Positions 1-11,007 of a stretch of 64,000 nt of DNA are shown here, piece by piece. A model generated the notes under the pieces. The model saw only the letters and a list, made by a program, of their open reading frames with translations, was not told the origin of the DNA and did not search any database. Both the position numbers and the translations under genes were made by a program. Positions within the stretch are counted from its first letter, which is position 1, and each line of letters opens with the position of its first letter. The DNA is from Rhyzopertha dominica (Eukaryota; Arthropoda; Insecta; Coleoptera; Bostrichidae). Location: assembly GCA_025024175.1 (NCBI GenBank), contig QCXZ01000137.1:66836680-66900679 (forward strand), written 5' to 3'.

Positions 1-39
1 GTACTTACAAATTTATTGGAAAGTAACAAAATAAAACAT

Positions 40-640
40 TTGAAGAAGCAATCTTATATCTATGTGAAACCAATTTAACAAANTCGTAATCATTAATAAT
101 GCATCCTTTTGCTGGCACAGCTTTTCTTCTAAAAACTCTTCAGCTTGCCTAACTCTTTTAGTTATTATAATGGACAGAAGATTAATACCTAACCTATATT
201 TTTATGTAAATGCAGATTTGGATTTGCAACAAAGTTTGGGTAAAAATATTTGTATTGGGATTTGAATGGTAAAAAGCGTCTGAAAAGTGCGCACGGAAAG
301 ATTCACATGGATTTGTCGTTAAACCTAAATAACTGGAATTCGATAACCGTAACGTTGGAAGAAAGGTGGCCTCTTCACTAATATATCATTTACAAAACAT
401 TCGCCAGCTTTTGACGGTTCAAGGAAAGGCGATCCAAAAAGACAGTGAATGCACTTAGCTCGTGAATTAGAGTTTTTGTATGTGGTAACCAATCCGAGCT
501 GTTGGATTTTTCTATACCAACTGTGAGCTACATGAAAATTACACCCAAATATGGTAATGTCCGGCCAAATGTAGTTTACAGCGTTATGAATAGATTGTCC
601 AAAATCTAAAACTATTTTACGTGGACTCAACGGAAGGTGC
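40..640 (-). pseudogene. MULE-type transposase fragment
   Basis: The clearest part is the minus-strand frame at 325-630. It reads DFGQSIHNAV, then a cysteine and histidine in GCNFHVAHSWYRKIQQLGL, then FGSPFLEPSKAGECFVNDIL. This order (acidic residue, G-C-x-F-H, RKIQ-LGL, FLEP-x-x-x-x-x-CFV) is what I know from MULE-domain transposases and their relatives in insect genomes. Further downstream on the same strand (about 40-190) the residues FVKLVSHRYKI, in another frame, resemble the C-terminal YVKLVSYKF motif of the same family. Stop codons and frame changes separate the blocks, so this is a dead copy. No terminal inverted repeats were found. Confidence 0.6.
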
Positions 641-1239
641 TTCTTCTGATTTTTTCAAATGTTCGAATTTATTTATGTACGTTTGTGTATGTTTGTTTTG
701 CAACAGACAGAATATGAGGGATATGTAATGATCATTACGTACACGGTGAATTATGAACAGCTAAGGATATACGTAAATATCCCGTCCAGAGTCTACTGAA
801 ACATTATTTTAAAGCTGCTTTTGTTGTCTGTGCAACTCTCTTTTCTCTTATTCTAATTTGAATGGTTTTTGAGAATTACAACATATTGTAAGGGTTATTG
901 AAGTTTTCACAATTTTGGATCCGGAACACCCTCGTTCAAATTGTCAACATGTTATTTGTGGTATTGAGGGACTTAAGAAATATTAAAAAAAAGGTTAAAA
1001 ATAAAATCCGTACTTTTTAAGATTGCTTGTAGTGCATCAAAACAAAAAACTGCACCAGTGAAACTTTACGATAAAAATAAGACATGTGCATACCTACCAG
1101 TGTTACTCTAAAACTGTTCAATCAAAAACATGTACAGCAGCAAATTCATTACTAAATTAAGAGAAATGACGTTAAATTGGCTGCTTTTAGTCATCTTCTA
1201 CTGTATAACAGGTAATTTGCGAGCAAAATCATTTCAAAA
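641..1239. other. No recognisable feature
   Basis: AT-rich sequence without a supported reading frame, repeat copy or structural RNA. I see nothing to annotate. Confidence 0.5.
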
Positions 1240-1540
1240 AGTAGTATTCATGGAATAAAATGCATGTCTATTCTGTGCTGTCTGCACCGCAACCAACTGC
1301 AGATAGATCTATTTCGCTATCATTATAGCTCATCAGTGCAGTTTAGGTGTAGTGCAGACAGCACGGCATAGAACTGGTTTTGCAAAAGTGCCGTGGGAGC
1401 CTTTTGTCAAATTGAAGTATGCAGTTGCATGCCAATTTGTCAGGCTACAGGTCACATCCTTTAGGAAGTAGTACCCGTTAAGGCAGCTAGGTGGCTTTGT
1501 CATCATGTCAGTGTAATGCTGACAGATGGCATTGGCATTT
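1240..1540 (+). repeat. Dispersed repeat, copy 1 (MITE-like)
   Basis: The segment beginning TGCATGTCTATTCTGTGCTG, with GCAGATAGATCTATTTCGCTA inside, recurs at 38655-39260. A later part (CTACAGGTCAC followed by GGAAGTAGT) matches the reverse complement of about 39000-39060. Within the copy, CTGTCTGCAC near 1280 and GTGCAGACAG near 1350 form a short inverted repeat. No coding capacity is visible. Both copies lie next to decayed mariner-like transposase, so the repeat either targets that element or is part of a rearranged version of it. Confidence 0.6.
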
Positions 1541-1554
1541 AAATTCTTACTTAG

Positions 1555-2520
1555 TATTCATCGAATTGCCAAAAACCATAAGTTTGATCCATACAAGATA
1601 AAACGATAATGAAAAGCAGTTTTGAGCGTCGATGCATCAACTTTCATTGCCGACATCGACACATCGGCTGCATAATGTCAACAATGGATGTTACAATTCA
1701 AAAGTCAGGTTATGTTTCTGTTTTCTGTAGTTGTAGTTGCGTGTGCCCGTATACGTGATCTGTATAAAACCAGTGCTCCTGGAACCTGGATTCCTACCAG
1801 CTGTGAGTTGTGTAAATATGTCGGGTAGAAAATGCAATAGGCAAACTTGCAGCAAATTTTAGCTTTTGCGGAAGTATAATAAAAACCAGTGGCTTAGCGG
1901 AACTACAAAACCATAGGTAACAACGATTTATTTTAAAACACATTTTTTATACTAGTTAATTATTGTTTAGTCATTGTTTATGTTGTCGACATTGTTGACA
2001 CCATTAATTGACGTCGACGCCATTGACACCGCCCAACATCGTAGTAAACACGCATAATTGTCGGTATTGGAGTAAATGCCACCCATACTTATATTTTGAG
2101 TGGAAGTCACTCCCAAACCCTCAAAAACATCAGCAATTCTAAGCCACTGGCCACTTTATAAGCAAGTTTGACTTTGTAGTTGGTAAAAGATCGTATTTTG
2201 CCATTCCCAATCACTGGAAGAAGGCTTAAATCTCCTTGAAAACTAACTTTTTTCAACAGGGTGGAACGCCTGTCCATTATCGTCTACGAGTCATTGTCTT
2301 CACGGAATTAGCTTGAAAAGTATATCGAATGCTTAGGTAGATCGTCCGATTTAAGCCCTTTGGATTTTTTTGGGGGTTCTTAAAATGAAAGGTTTATGCT
2401 ACAGCATCTGAATATCTTTAAATGCTTCGAGAAAGAATCTTCGCTGAATGCCGTTTGATCGCTTTGGAAATGTTACAAAATCTTAGACAAGCTTTTTAAT
2501 ATCAATTATACTATGGCAGT
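1555..2520 (+). pseudogene. Mariner-like DDE transposase, decayed
   Basis: Two blocks are recognisable. Near 1557-1607 the frame reads VHRIAKNHKFDPYKIK, matching the end of the helix-turn-helix region of the mariner-like insect transposases whose N-terminus is the DUF4817 domain. At about 2255-2510 come FQQGGTPVHYRLRVIVF, SSDLSPLDFF and RIFAECRLIALEMLQNLRQAF. These are degenerate versions of the family's FQQDGAPPHYA, RSPDLTPLDFFLWG and RIxAECRxIxPEMLxNVRQ motifs. Frames change several times and the middle (about 1610-2230) has lost visible similarity. It may have been interrupted by the repeat just upstream. Confidence 0.65.
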
Positions 2521-2642
2521 TAGAGATTGACATTTTGAGAAGTACAATCAAATTGAATTGTGTTTTCATTTAGTTTTCTGTCTTTCAGTAATCTAGGCAG
2601 CTTACAGGTTAGAACCGCGCCTCGCTGCTGCCGTCTTCCGCC

Positions 2643-2767
2643 GACGTTTCGTTCATGCTTGTCCGGGACATCTTCAGGATTCATGACTTTGTTCGTAGAG
2701 GCGCCACACAACTTGCTGTTGTTGTCCTGAAGATGTCCCTGACAAGCGTCCACAAGCGTGGACAAAA
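2643..2767 (-). repeat. Inverted pair with hammerhead-like core (PLE type)
   Basis: On the minus strand, CTGAAGA (2671-2677), TGTCC, a loop, then GAAAC (2646-2650) and GTC (2643-2645) follow the order of a hammerhead core, but the expected stem II pairing is poor. An opposite-strand relative of the first half (CTGAAGATGTCCC) starts at 2727 and lacks the GAAAC half. The order CTGANGA-stem-GAAACGTC also occurs at 20137, 27844 and elsewhere here, where context ties it to Penelope-like elements. This copy is probably inactive. Confidence 0.4.
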
Positions 2768-2770
2768 TGT

Positions 2771-3369
2771 AGACAGAAGACAGCGACAGGGAGACGCAGT
2801 TTCAACCTGGACAACAACAGACAAAACAATAGCGCTAAAAAGACATACTTGCATAGACAATGAAAACAGTTCCGAAATGTTTCTTCTGCTGTTTAAAGTT
2901 TTAAAGCGAAAATAGCCTTGAAACAAAGATAAGCTATGGTCCCACTTCAAGTCGAAATTGACACGTTTCAGCATATTTTCCAAACTTTGACAAAATCGGA
3001 TGTTAATTTCTAGAATGTACGTTAGTGCTAACTACCGAATGCTGCTTTTTAAAATAACCTAGACGCCAATTTCAGAGAGGCAATTCAAGCTGTGTATGTG
3101 TCGAATACTGAACAACAAACCGAATAAAAATTAGTGTGACAAAGATTAACGAGTAGGCAGACCTCTCAGGTTGGCTAGGCCAGTTGATTCCGGGTAAAAA
3201 CGGAATGTGTGAACCAACTAGCAGTACAGGTGACACTGATACCGACCAGGCGATCGGAGCCCAACGTAACGGCTGTAACAGAGCGTCATGATTAATGTGA
3301 TAAGTTTTTGCCGATACCATGATGTATGCTGAAGTGACCGTAATAGGTATGTGCATACATTAAAATTAA
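2771..3369. other. No recognisable feature
   Basis: Contains moderately long open frames on both strands but none with recognisable domains or codon structure. I see nothing that supports a gene. Confidence 0.4.
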
Positions 3370-3775
3370 ATGGGCGAATGGTTTATTAATTACACCACGA
3401 TTTGTGTATAATTAATTGGCAACATTAAATCAGTTTAGCATCGCCGATGGGTCAGTACTTCTGCAGTTTACCCTGCTAGACCTATAATTAAAGTGTTGCT
3501 AATGAAGTTGCTACACCAGACAGAGAAACCCTGAAACACGCGCTAAGTATAGTGGCGTTTATTAAATTTGTCGGAGGTGCCAATTGCATTTGCATCGCGC
3601 ATCGTTATTACCACGATACACTTAATTGCAGTTATGCAAATAACGACTACAATGTCACAGATGTATGTGGCTCGCGTAATATTTATTATGTGATAAATGA
3701 GCTTTACCGTCTCATTAAATCATCACAGCAAACACATCAAGAATCTCGCATGAAGTTCACCTCAGCTTGTTAAGC
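3370..3775. promoter_or_regulatory. Candidate regulatory block rich in homeodomain/POU-like sites
   Basis: A non-repetitive stretch with many TAATTA/TTAATTA cores, an octamer-like TTATGCAAATAAC and ATTTGCATCGCG. Sites of this type bind homeodomain and POU factors in animals. There is no reading frame I recognise. The call rests only on motif density in AT-rich DNA, where such words also arise by chance. Confidence 0.2.
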
Positions 3776-4019
3776 AACTACAAAGCAAAATAATTAAAAT
3801 CACTAACAAAATCGCTTGGCCTACATATTTTCTTGGTTGATTGGAGACAAAGGGATGTTTCGATGAACAAGCATATTAATAATATCCAAAAGGANCGAAC
3901 AAAAAAAAATATGCATATAATCCTTTCCCGAAAGAAGGTGTCAAGAATGCTCCCAGTTGACGAAGAAGCATGAGAGTATTGTCAGCAAAAGAAGAAAAAT
4001 GTTATTTTAAAACAAGGTA
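3776..4019. other. No recognisable feature
   Basis: Lysine- and asparagine-rich translations directly upstream of the PLE reverse transcriptase may be decayed N-terminal coding sequence of that element, but no motif is secure. Confidence 0.3.
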
Positions 4020-4670
4020 TAATTAACAGACCTTTACACACAATGGGTAGAAAAAGCAAATGACATATTTATTGATGTTGTGAATTTATTTGGTAGCATA
4101 CCTAAAGACTTCATACTCAGGGTTTTAAATGACCGATGGAGTAATATTGACCCATGTTTTAGATGTCCGAACATTTCACGTCAAATACAAATCGTAAGCA
4201 ACTGTTTCATGGCTTCTAAATTGGGCCGTATTTTAGCATAATATGTCGCGGATTACTTGTTAGATATTTGTATTTCTAAACCATGCTTCAACGTAGTGTT
4301 CGATGACTTCATCCTTGTGTTACCTATTCAGGGTTTCGGAGAAATTTTAAATACTTTTAATTCCTTTGTCCAACACAGATTTCACAATAGGGATGTCGTA
4401 GTGGAATGCCGTTACTAGATACATTAATCATATGCCAAAATAATAGAATAATTCTGGACTGGTACCAAAAACCAACAGCTTCAGGGAGATATAATATGTT
4501 TTAATCAGACCAAAAACGAAAACCAAAATCAATTAGTTTTGTAAATTTAGTGAAACACAGAGTGGCCAAGATTTCACACTTAAATTTTATTAATAAATCA
4601 AATTAAACATCTCACTTTCATAAAATTCATATCCGAAGATTCTAATAAACAACGAGGCCCGTGGTGATTT
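4020..4670 (+). pseudogene. Penelope-like element reverse transcriptase fragment
   Basis: Reading across frames gives LVxxVNLFGSIPKDFILRVLNDRWSNI, a decayed YLLDICIS stretch, FDDFILVLP in place of the YVDD motif (about 4300-4325), then LDWYQKPTASGRY (4454-4495). The WYxKPTxSGRY motif, following the YVDD block and a PFLDT-like region, is characteristic of Penelope-like reverse transcriptases. After it a decayed NLVKHRVAKISHLNF block matches the family's thumb region. Stops and frameshifts are frequent. The GIY-YIG endonuclease expected at the C-terminus is not visible here, but a separate PLE C-terminal remnant lies at 27.4 kb. Confidence 0.7.
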
Positions 4671-5593
4671 AAGTGTTGAAAGGAAGTGTAATTGACGTGA
4701 CCGCCGTTACGCTGATCGTAGTAATACAGATTAATGGAGACCGTCGTTTTTTACCTCTTCTCAACATCTCGGTCTTAACAATGAAATTAATCAGAAACGA
4801 AAATTGAAAAATAGTTGTCAGTAAAGTGTAGAAATGTTTAAGTTAGTTTAGCCAACTAAAATAAAAAATACAACTAAAATTTCGATCAGGTATTATTTGT
4901 TGTTTGAAATGTGTCACTTGTAAAAATTACGTGGAACAGTAGCTGTGCTTTAGCAGAGCATTTTTTAAGTACAGTTGATTGAGAAAATGTTAAAATCCTA
5001 GTAAGAAAACAAAAGGCCAATAAAAGGTATGTTATTGAAAGTAATATATAAAACACTATTAATAAAATAATAAAATTAATATTAAAAATGTTGCCTTGGG
5101 GAAAAAGTAATGAGACTAAACCCAAAGGAACAACGACTGTAGTGAAAAATATAACAGATACCCACAAGGGAACCTTTTAATTAAATGTGCATGGCTGATT
5201 AGTTTCAAATTTGTAACTCCTAAATAAAGTCGAAAGCCTTGCAAAGATTAAAGAGTAAGCCTGATTAGTCATTAGATCTATTACCCCCTAATCTTTAATA
5301 AGTGATATTACAAACTTTTCCATAAGTCAACTGTTGTTTAATAGCACTGAGTGTTACAAGTAGATAAATATAACTATTATAATTTTTTATCTCAATAACT
5401 AAAGTTTAAAATTAATATTTGAATCACTAAGTAAAATTAAATGTGACGTATACAAAAATGAAGTAACTACTGGAATTTTAAATTAATAAAAAAAACAGAG
5501 GAATTTACACAATCTGGATCTACCGTTCACCGAATAGACGACCTAGCAGATAGCAGTTTGATACCAATTTCTTACTATACTATACTTACTATA
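4671..5593. other. No recognisable feature
   Basis: AT-rich. An open minus-strand frame at 4886-5167 is very hydrophobic but is low-complexity translation of AT-rich DNA and is not supported as a gene. Confidence 0.4.
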
Positions 5594-5941
5594 CTAAGAA
5601 CCCCTTGAGATAAAATCCCGCGAGAACTTAGAAAAGATTGTACCAAGGGCACTAAAATAAACACACCCTTTTCCAGAAAGAAGTATCTCGAAGATGGACG
5701 TAGCACGTTTGCAGAAATCTTCGATTTTGGAAAAAAAAGTGTTTCGTAATTTGAAGAGCTTCACCACAAACTTGAATTGGAAACTGGCATTTTGGTACCG
5801 CTGTGGTCTGATATATTGACAAGATTCAATGAAATCAATAAATCGCTGCAAAGGTAATTTTAGGGGAAGCTGTCCAACTTTATAATTCGTTATTCTCGTA
5901 TGTTCAAGAAATGCGATAGCGTTTTGATAATTTTGAAGCAT
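5594..5941 (-). CDS. Unrecognised open frame, 115 residues
   Basis: A minus-strand frame without stops, rich in Phe, Lys, Leu and Ile, with amphipathic stretches such as KFVVKLFKLRNTFF and KFSRDFISRG. I do not recognise the protein. A second minus-strand frame at 6140-6355 (MERYILRATSMSKK) lies upstream and could be an exon of the same unit, or unrelated. No signal peptide, zinc ligands or transposase motifs are visible. No good splice acceptor was identified directly before the first Met. In AT-rich DNA a 115-codon frame can occur by chance, so this is a weak gene candidate. Confidence 0.2.
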   Translation of the reverse strand: MLQNYQNAIAFLEHTRITNYKVGQLPLKLPLQRFIDFIESCQYIRPQRYQNASFQFKFVVKLFKLRNTFFSKIEDFCKRATSIFEILLSGKGCVYFSALGTIFSKFSRDFISRGS

Positions 5942-6439
5942 TGGGTAAACAAATCACATACTGCGAAAGGTACAAAGGTAATAAGGACTCGTAAGCGACA
6001 TTTCTATTTTCTTTTTGAATTAAAAACTAATAACAATTTTTACCAAATGCGACACAGTGCTTGTAATTTGTAAAAGATCTCGGATGGCGACTTCGCCGAA
6101 TAATGCTTTCATTTTCATTGCTTTCTTCAGAACATAAGTTCACTTTTCGCTCCAAGAGAGATGTTGAAATTGATCAAACAAAAAAAATATAGAAAAAACT
6201 TTCTTAGACATTGAAGTAGCTCTGAGGATATATCTTTCCATACCAACTTCAAACGAATCTGCAGAGCGGACATTCGGTATTTTGAAAAAAATTAAAAACT
6301 TTTTAAGGAATAAACTCGATGGGCAAAGGTTTTTACATTTATCATTATTAAGCATTAATCTTTCTTTTGATAAGTTAATTAATTATGTACCTGGCAAACC
6401 ACATGAAAAGCAACAAAGTTGTAAAAAATCAATATAAAT

Positions 6440-6985
6440 GAAAACACAGTCACGAAAAATTGTTGGCCACGCCTCCTTTTCCAAAAACATTTTCTCCGTA
6501 AATAAAGAGCCCCAGAAGCCTATGGCCTACAGGCCACAAATATGTAAAAATGTCACTGTTGTTAACAAATCCGTTCATATCGAAGTAGGTTTCATCAATC
6601 ATCACTCATGCTTTTTGGCAAAAATCTTTCGTCTAATCATTATTAAGCTGCAATTCTTCGAAAATATATTGTTGGCAACTTTCGTGGCTATAGGCTGTAG
6701 CTCTAAGGTTGACTGAATTTTCTATAACGACAAATGCAAGTTTTTTTACAATAGTTCCTAATGACGACGAATGGCCAGTTCTTGAGAACGACGTCTGATA
6801 ATAGAGCTTTCAGAGCGCTCTACTGCACTTTTCCGAACTCTCTCAACATTTCTCGTGGCACGAACAGTTGGAACTCCACAATGAAATCATTTTGTAGATT
6901 CAATATTTGAAATTTCTTGGATGTCATCAACATTGTAGTTTTCCAAAACTGTCCATCACGAGAATAACAGAGACGAATAACAAAT
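6440..6985 (-). pseudogene. Mariner-like DDE transposase fragment
   Basis: Minus-strand translation across frames gives RVRKSAVERSESSIIRRRSQ followed by ELAI, then a decayed LHLSLxKIQ, and then MIDETYFDMNGFVNNSDIF. These match the order RRRSQELxIxxxxLxxIL...KDLxLxPYKIQ...FSDExxFxLxGxVNxQN seen in Tc1/mariner-group transposases of insects, where the D of SDE is the first catalytic residue. The C-terminal half with the second and third acidic residues is missing. Many stops are present. Confidence 0.6.
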
Positions 6986-7404
6986 TCGCACTTAACTAAA
7001 TAGATTTAGAGGCACTTGCTTGAACTAGAGTATTCAACAATAAACGGCTTAGAAAGCAAACAATAAATATAGTAATAAAATAGCTGACAAATAGTGATAA
7101 GGACGTCATTCTAGTTTAAACAACATATTGTCCAAGGCTAAGTAATATCGTGTATTATTAAGCATCGTTCACTCTAGTTATCATTCAAAAATGCTGTAGG
7201 TCGAGGTAAATTAGATCAGATCGCTACTGAAAATGACATACTTGCTGACGAAACCGATACAATTGGTGCTTTTCCTTACTGTGGGTTCTGTCTTTTATCC
7301 CTCTACTTTAATTATGATTTCCTTTGTGGACGGAAAAGCCTTAATAATTAATAATTACTAGGTTTCTTACCAAATGCATCCATTGCAGGTTTAGACACAA
7401 AGGA
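6986..7404. other. No recognisable feature
   Basis: Between the mariner-like piece and the BEL/Pao integrase. Probably decayed BEL/Pao or mariner sequence, but no motif is visible. Confidence 0.35.
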
Positions 7405-8256
7405 CGGGAGTAGGTCCTTAATGAAAGGAGGCAAAATTTTTGGATAGTTCAGGAAAAAAACAGTAGACAGGGTAACTAAAGAATGCTCTTATTGCAAAGT
7501 ATGGAAGAGCAAACCTGTTACTTACGAAATGGGCCGAATACCAAAATTTAGAGTAGAAAGACCACCCAGACCATTCACATTTACTGGAATGGACTACTTT
7601 GGACCAATGAATGTTGTTGGCAGGAGAAGAGAGAAGCGTTACGGTGTGCATTTACATGTCTGTCTGCACGAGCGATTCACTTAGAAATAGCAGAGTATTT
7701 AACCACAGATTCCACAATACTTGCTCTCAGAAGATTCGCAGCAAGAAGGGGAGAACCTGACACAATATGGAGCGACAACGGTACGAATATGAGAGGAGCA
7801 GCTAGAGAACTGAAAAATGCTTCCATTGAATTGATTTCGATAAAGTTGAAAGAGAGATGATAGGGCGAAATATAAAGTGGAAGTTTATACCACCTGCAAG
7901 TCCACATATGGGTGGCGCTAGGGATAAGATAATTCTGAAAATGGGAAAGTTTGCAAAGACGCTGGAAACATAGTCAATTCCTTGCAGATCAGTTTTGGAA
8001 ACGTTGGATTCGGGAATATTTGCCCACTTTAAAAAACGAAGAGCTGGTCGTTATAATGGACAATACTATGCCAAGGAATAACTGGACCAGAGGAATGATA
8101 GTAGCGACGTATCCTGGTAAAGATGGGCAAACAAGAGTGGTGGATGTTAAAACAAAATGCGGTGTATTTAAGCGACCTTTAACAAAATTATGCAAGTTGG
8201 ATTGCCTATAGTTCGCTGGGCACTAAACAGTTGGTTATTTTTTTGAGTGGGGGAAA
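7405..8256 (+). pseudogene. BEL/Pao retrotransposon integrase fragment
   Basis: Successive frames show CxxCK near 7480 (zinc-binding end), GRIPKFRVERPPRPFTFTGM followed by DYFGP (7540-7610), a degenerate AIHLEIAE, STILALRRFAARRG-like text (7700-7750), WSDNGTNMRGAARELKNA (about 7769-7820), then after a gap DQFWKRWIREYLPTL and MDNTMPRNNWTRG (7984-8100). The last block lies in the open frame 7951-8211, which ends FKRPLTKLCKLDCL. This is the integrase core (D..D) and C-terminal domain order of BEL/Pao elements, with an internal deletion and several frameshifts. A purine-rich tract (GTGGGGGAAA, 8247-8256) precedes the LTR-like segment. Described only as a dead copy. Confidence 0.75.
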
Positions 8257-8960
8257 TGTTACGTTTTGTGTGCTCAGTGATACTTTGATAAAGAATATAA
8301 TAACTGAAATATTAAAGACAATTGTAAAGACTTGTAAATATAAACAGATATCAAAAGATATTTTGCAAGATTACTTTTTATAGAAATAGCTTTAAAGAAA
8401 TAACTTACTACTTTAAAAAATCCGTAGATTACAAAAATGATCAACAGCAACCTTTATCGGTATGGAAATTTACCAACACGTTCTAACTCTGGCAGCTCGG
8501 ATTTATACATTTAAATTCTTGCGTGCGCGTACAAATGTCCCCTCATTCATCGCCTGCCAATTCGCGAAAGGCACGTCATTTTCGCCTAATGCGGAAGACC
8601 TCTTGACGCAAAGCATGCGGTTAAGAACCGTCTTGCAAAAAGAGGACGCGAATAATCGAAAAACGATCGTATCTCGGTTCCTTTTGCCGAGCCGCCCAAA
8701 AATGGGTCAAGCGCTGATCGGACAGGCCTTGACATTGGCCCTGAGCTGGGGCCTCAACCTCGTACCATCGGCATTTGTGAACGGAAGGTGGATGGCCATG
8801 GCCGCCGTTGCCAAGTTGAGCAACTGGTACTTCAGTTCGAGAATGATTAATTATAAATTATTAGAAATAAATTATTCAAGAATATTGAATATATCAAAGA
8901 AGATAAGAAAAAGGAGTCAAAATTTGCTAGTACGATGCCAAAGTGGTGAGTATTTTATGT
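8257..8960 (+). repeat. Probable 3' LTR of the BEL/Pao element
   Basis: It starts TGTTACG immediately after the purine-rich tract that follows the integrase end, as expected for a 3' LTR. The middle (about 8490-8850) is clearly richer in GC than the flanks and gives a chance 172-codon frame (8462-8980) with no domain. AATAAATT near 8870 could be the polyadenylation signal. I cannot place the 3' end (a terminal CA) or a target duplication, so the right boundary is a guess. Confidence 0.45.
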
Positions 8961-9829
8961 TTAATGGCCAACTCATTTAATGGCAATTAGTCAGTATAGA
9001 ATTCTATGATGGACGTATAAATAGGTTCACAGCAAACTCCCGGCTCCTAGTGGGGCTCGTATTATAATTTCTAGATCCGAGAACGGTTATACAACTTTTA
9101 TTTATTTTGCAATGATTAATGGTATTTCCATTAAAAATATAATTTAGTAATCGGAGAACGTGTTTCAAACTTTTTAATGATACCTTACTTACGAGTAAGT
9201 GGGTCTTGCAATTCAGCAATAATTAAATGCCACACTCGTTAGCAAGGAAGTAAGCTAGCGCACAATTAATCTTAATTAGCTCTTGATGGAGTTGAATGGA
9301 GAATGAAAGAATTTTGCTTTTGTTTATAACCGTAACTAGAGAAGACTGACTAGTATTATCCTTTTTGAAGACAGAGGATAGATGCTAGGTGGTCTCACGC
9401 CTTTATATTCATATAGTTTCCAACCGCCTAGAAAGATGTTAAAAATAGGTGTGTAAGAAATGGACCCACTATCGGAACGCTGTTTAATAATACGTCTAAT
9501 GGAATATTATCCGAACGAGATACTTCAGAAGTAATTAACTTAACAATATTGCACTCATCAACTAAACTAAAATCAAGAGGAGTTATTCTTGTCTGCACAT
9601 ATACTTGTCGATCAATACGCAATTAAGGTAACAGTTACTTATTAGTAACTTATTATTAGATGAGGAAGAAAATCATTGCAGGTTTCAAATGAAGACAATT
9701 TTAAGATCGTTTACTTAGTACATCGCTTAGTTGTGCTCTTGTATACAGATGGGGCATATACTATATATTATGTATAAGCACAGAAAAAAAACAGAAGAAG
9801 AAAATCCAACATTACAATTGCAGCCACGA
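8961..9829. other. No recognisable feature
   Basis: AT-rich sequence with no supported frame or repeat copy in this window. Confidence 0.45.
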
Positions 9830-10110
9830 CGACTTTGTTTAACCAATTCTCTTGATCGTTTGCTATGTTGTTTGATAGACCAAAGTTTTGGTGTAACCCC
9901 ACAAATAGATTCCACCATTATACTTTGAATAGCTAAAACAATTTCTTTTAAAAGACCTGAGAGATGCACACGTAGAAAATTTAAATATTTTTCTCCTGTG
10001 AATTGGGATGATAACACAAACCTAGTTACGAGATATGTGCCAGCAATACTTTCCTAACATTTAACGAAAACCGATGCTGGAATAAGCTTTGGTGAATAAT
10101 TTCTGCTCAA
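9830..10110 (-). pseudogene. Mariner-like DDE transposase fragment
   Basis: The minus-strand frame contains LSSQFTGEKYLNFLRVHLSG, then LLKEIVLAIQ, matching the family motif LTGExYLxFLxxxLPxLLExVPLxIR that lies just before the second catalytic aspartate. After a frame change, decayed text (HQNFGLSNNI, then LNKVVVAAI and LDFLL) fits the HFxLxVRxxLN ... WIGRGGxxAWPxRSPDLTPLDF segment. No terminal repeats were found. Confidence 0.5.
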
Positions 10111-11007
10111 TAGTGAGAATTGTGAAAAACCGTTCCTCTAAAGCAGTATATTTGTAAGTCATTAGAATTTGGCTATAGAACAGAAGATTTTAATTTTTAA
10201 TTTTAATTGGTATCATCCATTCACAAAATCGTTGTCTAAGAGGAAAATCATTTGCGTTGAAATTCCATACCCTTTGTAAATGGTACAGGTAGAGGGAAGA
10301 TTCCTCATACCGTCCAAAGAGCCAACTCCAGCTTCTATAGGTATTTGCGAAATACTTGCTGAATAATCTTCAAGAACTACCTAAGTGTAAATTTGGTGGT
10401 AACACTGTACTGATTGTATCCAAACGTCATACTACACTAACAATAGTTTGATTTTTTGGCAGTAGCAAATGTGCAACGTATAGCAAAAGTTATGCGTTTC
10501 CTTTGTTTTGACGGTCGCCAAATAGTGGGGAACACTTCATTTTTGAAAAAACATTTTTTTATAAAAAATGGTTCGATCACGAACCCTGAATTCTTGAGAG
10601 ACCATTCCTTAACACTTTGTGTCTGCCTGTATTATTTATTCTAACTAGGCCCGGATTTTTAAGGCTGGTGGAAGCCGACGGAATTGCAAATTGCGGCCCA
10701 ATAATGTTTTTGTGGAAATTTTATTTCCGGTTGTGATGTGCAACTAAAATTAAACTTTTCGTGCTTTCTTTCAGAAAACATATCCACTATTTTAACAACT
10801 ACTGTATTTAAACATTACTTTTACAAGAATCCATAAGTTGTGTGCATCTGACAATAACTTTGATGGTAATGTTAATGTAGTTCGACAAGTAAAAGGTCTG
10901 AAAATTATGAATAACCACTGTTATGTATGTATATGGGGTTATAAATCTTTACGGGGCTAAGAAAAATTATTTATACTTTTTAGTCCAAATTATAATCGTG
11001 TTAAATT
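10111..11007. other. No recognisable feature
   Basis: May include upstream remains of the minus-strand transposase at 9.8 kb, but no motif can be read with confidence. Confidence 0.35.

Noticed and set aside
3072..3356. 94-codon minus-strand frame with hydrophobic stretches
   Set aside because: No recognisable family, no splice or start support; probably chance.
3552..3773. 73-codon frame MAFIKFVGG...
   Set aside because: Overlaps the candidate regulatory block; no domain and no neighbours supporting a gene.
5594..5941. Assignment of the frame to a nucleolar/neural progenitor (NEPRO-like) protein
   Set aside because: A vague resemblance in composition only; no specific motif could be matched.
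8462..8980. 172-codon open frame, longest in the 5-40 kb part
   Set aside because: It lies in the GC-richer body of the putative BEL/Pao LTR, has no domain and begins outside any start context I trust.
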